A stretch of DNA of 64,000 nucleotides, from NCBI GenBank assembly GCA_028386065.3, contig JAKUCV010003555.1, positions 75,238 to 139,237 on the forward strand. Direction: 5' to 3'. Within the stretch, counting starts at the first letter, position 1, and every line of letters begins with the position of its first letter. Both the position numbers and the translations under genes were made by a program. This DNA is from Turnera subulata (lineage: Eukaryota > Streptophyta > Magnoliopsida > Malpighiales > Passifloraceae). Shown piece after piece: positions 57,835 through 64,000 of the stretch. Below the pieces are notes generated by a model that saw nothing but the letters and a program-made list of their open reading frames with translations, made no database searches and was not told the DNA's origin.

Positions 57835-59312
57835 TGTGATAAGTTGAGGGCGTGTGGCCGGGATTCATCCGACGCGTATAGTAGCGTTAGGCCGGAAAGA
57901 CTGGGTTCGGGAGTTTGGCTTAGTACGATTATTAGAACGGACCGGGCCCAGGCCCAAATAATGACATTAAGTGTATATGGGCTTTCGGCCCAATGACTAT
58001 TATGGGATTGGGCTTTAGGCCCAACGGATAATTAAACCCGATAACTTTTGTTGATATGGGCTTTAGGCCTAATAAGGATTTGAGGATATGGATTGAGCTT
58101 AACGACTCAAGATAATATAACGGAACAAGCAGGTTTTAGCATACATGCATCATGTCTATGTGTGAACCTTATGTGTGGTCGTTTGTTATAAATATAGGAT
58201 TGTTGAGGCAGAACGAGGCTTCAGTTCTGAGACAATTACTATGGCCCAGGTGAGGACATATAAACCCTGGTACGCATTACTGCCTACGGTATTCGGTTAG
58301 TGAACATGGATAATGATATGGTGATTCTTGCTTGGCATTGAATGTTGTATGCATGCATGCTTGCTGTGTTGGTGCTCTTGTTTGCACTTTATAACTGAAT
58401 GATGGTATCTTTGATGCAGTATGTCTGATTATGTCAATTGTGTGCCTGTATGATATGATATGCCTGTTGAGCATGCTTTGTTGTTATGCTGAATAACATG
58501 ATTTATGATTTTGTGATTCGTGTGGTGATTTGTGGGTCAGAGGCCTGGACTTGAGAACAAAATGTTAAATCCACACAACCCTGGACAATCATAACCTATG
58601 GCACACATAACTCTTAAAGCATAACTGAGAATAACGTACTAAAAGAATACTATTATGGGGCCGTTGACCGGGTGATTATATTTGGGCTTATGCCCTGACT
58701 TGGGTCGATGCCCTGACTGTATTTGGGCTTATGCCCTGACTTGGGTTTTTACCCTAATTGTATTGGGCTTATGCCCTAATTGTCTGTACAGACGGTAGCG
58801 AGCTCGACGCGCAGAGTAGAGGGCCCTAATAAAATGTTAAACCCTAATAATGATAAAGTATAACTATAATAAGATGATTAAAGACAAGTGTTGGTTTAAA
58901 GTTTGATGATGACTATATGTTGTGCGCTGTGACTTGTTTGTGTATTGTGGTTGCTACCGCTGATGCCAGTGTATTTGTAGTTGATTTGTAGTTGTATACT
59001 ATGGTTTATTTTTTTGCGGTGAGATAGTTGTTGGTCTCACCCCTCACATCTTTTCACAGGTTACCTGACCATCGGTGAGGAGTACATATCAGCAGGTGGC
59101 AGTGCTTTCCTCCTCAGGTCTGATCCATAGAGTTTATTGCATACGTGTTATCATTTGTATTTGTCTTCCGTTGCATACTTGATTTCTTGTATAATTTATT
59201 ATAGTTCTACAATGATTATGTTGTTTATATCGTATCCTGGGTAGAAGGGCAATTTGGTCATTTCAAAGGTTATAATTAATTTAATTGGATATTTTGGGAT
59301 ACAGACGTTTCA
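57835..59312 (+). repeat. LTR of element J (gypsy-type), followed by a primer-binding site
   Basis: The likely start is TGTGATAAGTTGAGGG (57835). The right end GATACAGACGTTTCA is followed after 3 bp by TGGTAGCGGAGCAGG (59316-59330), a Met-type primer-binding site, so this behaves as a 5' LTR. It contains GGGCTTT-AGGCCC-type words (57970-58080), a tandem GGGCTTATGCCC array, and landmarks (GAGCTCGACGCGCAGAGTAGAGGGCCCT; 20-base parts GTAGAGGGCCCT and GATCCATAGAG) shared with 60560-61355. The left boundary is uncertain. Confidence 0.6.
58675..58785 (+). repeat. Tandem units of about 20 bp with GGGCTTATGCCC (element J, first LTR)
   Basis: Five units of the form TTTGGGCTTATGCCCTGAC follow one another, with variants GGGTCGATGCCC and GGGTTTTTACCC. 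Most can form a short stem GGGC/GCCC. Confidence 0.8.
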
Positions 59313-60560
59313 GTTTGGTAGCGGAGCAGGTAGTAGATCCTTTGGGATGTGTGGATACGTGTTGTGCTCTTATATGCATGAGTCTACTTCTTTTTTAGTC
59401 GTCTGTTGCATTGTCTTATGCATGCATAAAGTGACTTTTTCTATGGATCCGGTGGAGGACACACACCTGCTGAGGGTCGGAGTGACCCAGTATTGTTGTT
59501 GATATGATATGCTTACCTTTACAGCTTAGGCTATTGCAAGGTTTATTTTGTGGAATATCCACTATTTGGTCAGAGTCGGTGTAGACTCTTGACTCTTTGC
59601 TTGTGTTTCTTGTCTATGTGGAACTGACCAATACAAGCAAGAACCATCGATTTGTTTTTGGATGTTACATCTGTTAAGAGATGATCTGATATGATGCTTA
59701 GGGATACGATTCTTGTAAACTTAGTGATCATGTTATTTGTGGTCTGATTTACCTGAGCTTGAGGATTTGATTTTACTTGGGAATTATAATATGGATCTAA
59801 TCTTGTTCGGAGTTTGAGATGACAGTTTCTTGAATTAATTTGAGGTTGACCCAATGGCATATTTGGGGAAATGTCTTTCAATGATACTTGAGGTATTTAA
59901 CTTGGTTGAGATTTGAGGTATCGATGGTGTTTGTGATTAAACAGTTTTGATCATGAATTGTTGTTGAAGTTGTCACTTATATGCGGGTTCAGGATGCCGA
60001 TAGTGTATTCATATTGAGGTTTGAATTTTAACGGTGATGTAATTAAAAGTTTTGATTATACTACTCTTGTTGAGATTTAGGTTCACTCATCTCTTGTGGA
60101 TATTGATAATGTTTGGGTCATAAGGCTAGATTTGTGAGCTTGTCTTGGGCGATGTGAGTTAAATGTCTGGAGTATAATAAGGTAAGTGTTGGAATGAACT
60201 TGTAATATTTGGGTTCTTTATCAAAAGCATTGTGCGTGATGATCGTGGTAATTATGGTTTGGGCTATAGATTTATAAGCATGAGTTATTCAAGGATGTTT
60301 GGGTCTTGAGTAATCCAAGGTATAGAATTATAATGTGATACTTCGGTAATGATTAGGTTCTAGTGCCTAGGGTATGATCTGAGATATATACGATTTTGGC
60401 GGAATTGGTGTGTGATAAAGGAAATACTTTGAAGTTCAGAATTGAGATATATATATTATGGATTTTTCGTCTTAAGATATTCACCATGGGAGTCATGATC
60501 TTGTTATTTAGGTAAATTTTGGGGTTCTGTTATCTGAGGATATGCTTAATGGATTAAAAG
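59313..60560 (+). other. Interior of element J, no coding capacity seen
   Basis: After the primer-binding site at 59316 there are about 1.2 kb with only short frames (for example 59254-59502) and no gag or pol motif on either strand. Confidence 0.5.
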
Positions 60561-61355
60561 ATTGGATATATTTGGGCTCGAGTCCTGACTTGGATTTGTA
60601 CCCTGACTACACTTAGGTTTGCACCCTAACTATATTTGGGCTTATGCCCTGACCGTATTTGGGCTCTCGCCCTGACTGTATTATCATACATTACCGAGCT
60701 TGACGCACCCAGTAGAGGGCCCTGAACAATAATAATACATTAATAACAACCCAGTGATAATATGAAAATATGAAGAATGGCATGATGATATTGATTGTTG
60801 CTATGTCTGCTTACTTGTGCTTGTTGTCCTGCTTTCCCTGCGAACTTGACTTCACTTACTTACATAATTAGACTTGTAATACTCACTGAGTAGGCAACTC
60901 ACATTATCGCCACCGTCGATTTTCAAACCCTTAGTTAGCGTGTTGCCTTCCTCTTTCTTTCCGGAGTACGGACGCGGATATCTCGGCAGGTAGCTGAGCT
61001 TCTTCTCTCGGTTGGATCCATAGAGCCGACATGCATATTATTTTCCTTTTCTATGACTTTTCGTTATTTCTTCTTCCGCTGCATAAGGACTTGTTTTGAG
61101 ATATTATACATGACTCTATTTTTTTACTGGCGTTTAGACGGGATTGGATTATAGTGTTGTTTCGGCAGATTTTGCCGGGTTTGATTCATGGCTTGATAAG
61201 TCGGTTTATTTCTGTTTCTTTTTTTAAAACATCTCAGCATAATAAGGCTTATGGATAATGTTTGGCACTGGTTTACGTATCCCGGGTTTTAAGGGTATTT
61301 TGATAATTTTTTTTTTAATTGCTTTATTTTATTAAATTGGGATACAGGTGTTTCA
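60561..61355 (+). repeat. Second, diverged LTR-like segment of element J family
   Basis: It shares with 58675-59312 the order: five GGGCTTATGCCC-type units (60565-60690), GAGCTTGACGCACCCAGTAGAGGGCCCTGA, a CAGGTAGCTGAG-like segment, GGATCCATAGAGCC, a TCCCGGGTTTTAAGGG segment and the end GATACAGGTGTTTCA at 61355. Identity to the first is patchy, so it is either a much older copy or a different family member. No primer-binding site follows it. Confidence 0.55.
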
Positions 61356-61627
61356 ATGCACAAGTCTCATATGTCTCCATACTACATGTTTAAAATCCTA
61401 TTTTGAGAGTTGCATATGAGTTGTCAAACATTTTTGCTCATACTAAAAAGGTTTTCCATATCTCGACAAAACTTATATTTCATCTTTCTATGACATGTTT
61501 TTAAATACAAAAAAGTCCTAGACAGGGGGAGCATACATTAAGGGGGAGCATTTGTGAAAAACTAATTTTAAAAGTTATGCTTTCTATGTCTTTTTACAAA
61601 AAGTTTGTCATCATAAAAAGGGAGAGA
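61356..61627 (+). other. 3' non-coding end and polypurine tract of a copia element (K, upstream copy)
   Basis: AGGGGGAGCATACATTAAGG and a second GGGGGAGCATTT (61525-61553), then GTTTGTCATCATAAAAAGGG and the tract AAAAAGGGAGAGA (61615-61627), are the hallmark of the 3' end of many plant copia elements just before their 3' LTR. The pol gene itself is not present: the sequence before 61356 belongs to element J. Confidence 0.7.
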
Positions 61628-62138
61628 TTGTTGGCCTAAGTTGGACTAACGTGTGCTTAAGAGTCTATTATGCTAATTATTCTTGCTTTTACACATTAAC
61701 CGAGGAATTAGTCTAAGATTGATTTGATACATCTTTTCCATTAATTATGCTAGTTAATCCCACTTATGATCTTAATTTTTTGATCCAACACTTATGATCT
61801 TAATTGAGTTTTGATTATAACAATTTTGAAGAGTTATGCTTGTTAGAACCTATGTCTTCATGGTTCACTCATTACAGGTTTTGATAAATGACAAACCAAG
61901 GTCATAACCAAGATGAAGCAAAAAGAAATCAAGCAAACAAGTACTCAACCAAAGTGATCAAGAATTCAAGTGAAGATATGATCAAGAGTTGAAGTGCAAA
62001 GAAGAGCAAGAGAAGTTAGGACCCATTTGTACAAGGTAAAACACTCAACTTCTCTTAGGCATTGGCTCAAACAAAACACATTTCAATCATACAATTCATT
62101 AGCATGATTTCAAACATAAAGATGTGTTTTTAGTCCAA

Positions 62139-62556
62139 AACATCGATGTTCTGAAAGCAAACATCGATGTTCTGTTTTTCAAGTTTTTCAAAATATTGGC
62201 AGTAGCTCTAAAACATCGATGTTGGATTACAAAACATCGATGTTCTTGTGACCGTTGGTCAAAACATCGATGTTTCCAATCCAACATCGATGTTCATGAA
62301 AACTTGTCTTAGAAATAGAATTTTGCCGAAGCCAAAAAACATCGATGTTGGCTAATCAAACATCGATGTTTCACAAAACATCGATGTTTCATTTTCCAAC
62401 ATCGATGTTCTTGCATAAACCTGTTTCAAAAGAATTTTGCCGAACCAAAATAACATCGATGTTTGGATTCAGAACATCGATGTTTTAGTTACCGTTAGCC
62501 CAAAATTCAAATTTTATGGGCAAAACATCGATGTTCTCCTTTAAAACATCGATGTT
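62139..62556. promoter_or_regulatory. Array of 14 perfect AACATCGATGTT palindromes, in seven pairs, in the U3 of copia K
   Basis: The 12-bp palindrome starts at 62139, 62160, 62212, 62233, 62263, 62283, 62338, 62359, 62377, 62398, 62452, 62473, 62524 and 62545. Grouped in order, the within-pair distances are 21, 21, 20, 21, 21, 21 and 21 bp. Pairs themselves start 73, 51, 75, 39, 75 and 72 bp apart. All copies are identical although the spacers are not. The array ends about 100 bp before the TATA box. Overlapping open frames on both strands here (62099-62312) are translations of the palindrome. Confidence 0.95.
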
Positions 62557-62653
62557 TAAGGCATGGTCCAGACAACTTTTCAGCACCCACTAAGCTTTGC
62601 TTAAAGGTGTTTTTCTTGGGTGGATTTCAAACGGCTCCATGACTTTTCAGAGC

Positions 62654-62660
62654 TATATAT
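62654..62660 (+). promoter_or_regulatory. TATA box of copia K LTR
   Basis: TATATAT in the context GAGCTATATATTGAGC, about 100 bp downstream of the palindrome array and about 600 bp before the gag start. Confidence 0.55.
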
Positions 62661-63206
62661 TGAGCATTTTTAGCTGTGTTTATCAACCAATCAACTCTCT
62701 ATTTCATTCATCATTCATTGCAAAACATTCAATCAAGTTTAAGAGCCAATTCCTTTGAGATTATTGAGAGTTGCCTTATTAGTGCTTAATTGTAACTCAT
62801 ACCTACTCTTGAGAGAGCTTTTGTTTGAGTAATCTTTATAGTGTTGTTCATACACTGAAAGGGAGGTTTGTTCCCTTGTAGCTACTCATAGGAAGAGTGA
62901 TTTTCTTTCCTTGAGAGAAGTCTTGAAGTGAGGTATCTTCAAGCAAGTGTGTAGGATTCTTGTGATTAGAATTCCTAGGCTGTAAACGGTTTGTTAAGCA
63001 CCCGGAAGCTTAACGGTAGATAGTGAACTCTTCAAGTGTACCTTGAAGGACTGGATTAGCCACAAATTAGTTGTGTGTGAACCAGTATAAAAATCTCTTG
63101 TGTCCTTCTATTTTTCAATTCCGCACTTCATTTCCTGCAAAGTTTTAAATTTTCGGTCATAAGCTATTCACCCCCCCTCTAGCTTAAGTCTATTGTTTCT
63201 AACAAT

Positions 63207-63218
63207 TGGTAGCGGAGC
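63207..63218 (+). other. Primer-binding site of copia K
   Basis: TGGTAGCGGAGC, Met-type, 2 bp after the LTR end. Confidence 0.8.
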
Positions 63219-63258
63219 CTAACTCTCTGAAGACTTAACCGTTTGAGAGGAATCTTCC

Positions 63259-64000
63259 ATGGCTTCTTCAAGTAATCATGTAGGAATTCTCGAAGGACAT
63301 TCAACCGTTCGTCCACCGTACTTTGATGGCACCAATTACAGCTACTGGAAGGAGAGGAAGAGAATTTTCCTCCAATCCAGCAACTATGCTCTCTGGCGAA
63401 TCATGAAGATTGGAGAGCAAATTCCGAAGAAGAAAGTTGGTGAAGTCCAAGTGCCAAAGACGGAGGAGGAGTACAATGCTGCTGACATTGTATTGGTGGA
63501 AAACAATGCCAAATCAATCAACATGCTCTATTGTGCTGTCAACCCCGATGATTACCGGAAAATCTCTTGCTGCAAAACTGCGAAAGAGATGTGGCATAAG
63601 CTGGAGGTCACCTACGAAGGAACCGATCAAGTTCGAGAGGCCAAAATCGACTCCCTCACTGCGGATTACGAATTCTTTCGTATGAAGGAGAATGAAGAAA
63701 TTGAGGAGATGTTCGACCGCTTCTCCAAAATCATAAATGAGCTTCATGCTCTCAAGAAGGTTTACTCCGACAAGGACTTGGTCAGAAAAGTTCTTCGAAG
63801 CCTCACTCCCGAATGGCGATCAAAGGCGGATGCCATCTACGAAAACATCGGCATCAACAACACAACGATTGATAGTCTAAGAGGTAATCTTATAACTTAT
63901 GAAACTACCATTCTTAAACCCTCTTTGCCTTCTATGCAGGAACCAAAGAAGAAGACAATAGCTCTCAAAGCCTCCACCTCCAAGAAGACACAAGAACTCA
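63259..64000 (+). CDS. Gag of copia K, open to the window end
   Basis: From ATG 63259 the frame MASSSNHVGILEGH stays open for 247 codons and leaves the window. The copia gag (UBN2-type) region shows PPYFDGTNYSYWKERKRIFL, EYNAADIVLVENNAKSINML, KTAKEMWHKLEVTYEGTDQV, EEIEEMFDRFSKIINEL and VRKVLRSLTPEWRSKADAI. There is no stop or frameshift so far, so K may be recent and could be complete to the right. The start is 41 bp after the primer-binding site, as usual. Confidence 0.9.
   Translation, partial: MASSSNHVGILEGHSTVRPPYFDGTNYSYWKERKRIFLQSSNYALWRIMKIGEQIPKKKVGEVQVPKTEEEYNAADIVLVENNAKSINMLYCAVNPDDYRKISCCKTAKEMWHKLEVTYEGTDQVREAKIDSLTADYEFFRMKENEEIEEMFDRFSKIINELHALKKVYSDKDLVRKVLRSLTPEWRSKADAIYENIGINNTTIDSLRGNLITYETTILKPSLPSMQEPKKKTIALKASTSKKTQEL

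Larger units (their letters stand above)
61629..63204 (+). repeat. LTR of copia element K
   Basis: It starts TGTTGGCCTAAGTTGG directly after the polypurine tract and ends TTTCTAACA, 2 bp before the primer-binding site at 63207. Length is 1576 bp. U3 holds the palindrome array (62139-62556). A TATA box TATATAT lies at 62654-62660. Confidence 0.8.

Noticed and set aside
62099..62312. Overlapping frames on both strands rich in His-Arg-Cys and Asn-Ile-Asp-Val
   Set aside because: They are translations of the AACATCGATGTT palindrome, which reads the same on both strands.

Overview
The window is nuclear DNA of a flowering plant, most likely a woody eudicot. The evidence is an intronless carotenoid-cleaving NCED gene, a nine-exon Raf-like kinase with plant-type splice sites, and a dense mass of plant-type Ty1/copia, Ty3/gypsy and L1-type retroelements. 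The species cannot be named from sequence alone. Only two host genes are convincing: a 9-cis-epoxycarotenoid dioxygenase (NCED, + strand, 36711-38567) and a PB1-domain Raf-like protein kinase (- strand, 39038-44937). They are convergent, with about 470 bp between their stop codons. Both families belong to ABA/osmotic-stress biology: NCED makes the ABA precursor, and PB1-type Raf kinases of group B4 act on SnRK2 kinases.

Bases 1-36316 are a nest of LTR elements whose insertion order can largely be read from target-site duplications and interrupted frames. Element A (Athila-type gypsy, - strand, 1-4468) sits in the integrase of copia element B (+, 4469 to about 10326). B also carries an inverted-repeat element in its RNase H (6512-8360), and that element carries a solo copia LTR (6526-7897). 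B itself interrupts the left LTR of gypsy element C (-, about 10326-15435), and C contains a TRIM-like mini-element (12124-13348). Copia element D has one LTR at 15567-15764 and the other at 36142-36316. It was split by gypsy element E (Athila-type, +, from 18458), which was split in turn by F (8.1 kb, 25735-33819), a non-coding Tat/Ogre-like element. D's 3' LTR lies 394 bp upstream of the NCED start codon.

Bases 45000-64000 hold AT-rich intergenic DNA, an L1-type LINE fragment (G, 48262-49110, -), a nearly full L1-type LINE (H, 49447-54258, +), unassigned sequence, a non-autonomous Mutator-like element (I, 56384-57608) with a perfect 10-bp duplication, a diverged pair of gypsy-type LTRs without coding capacity (J, 57835-61355), and a copia LTR followed by an open gag frame running off the window (K, 61356-64000).

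The most striking feature is in K: 14 perfect copies of the 12-bp palindrome AACATCGATGTT lie just upstream of the LTR TATA box, arranged as seven pairs with starts 20-21 bp apart, about two DNA turns. Other elements carry different motif arrays: about 34 GGGCAGCTATGCCC inverted repeats in F, 9 and 11 W-box motifs at about 30-bp period in the LTRs of C, GGGCTTATGCCC units in J, and scattered GCAGCG/CGCTGC motifs in E.
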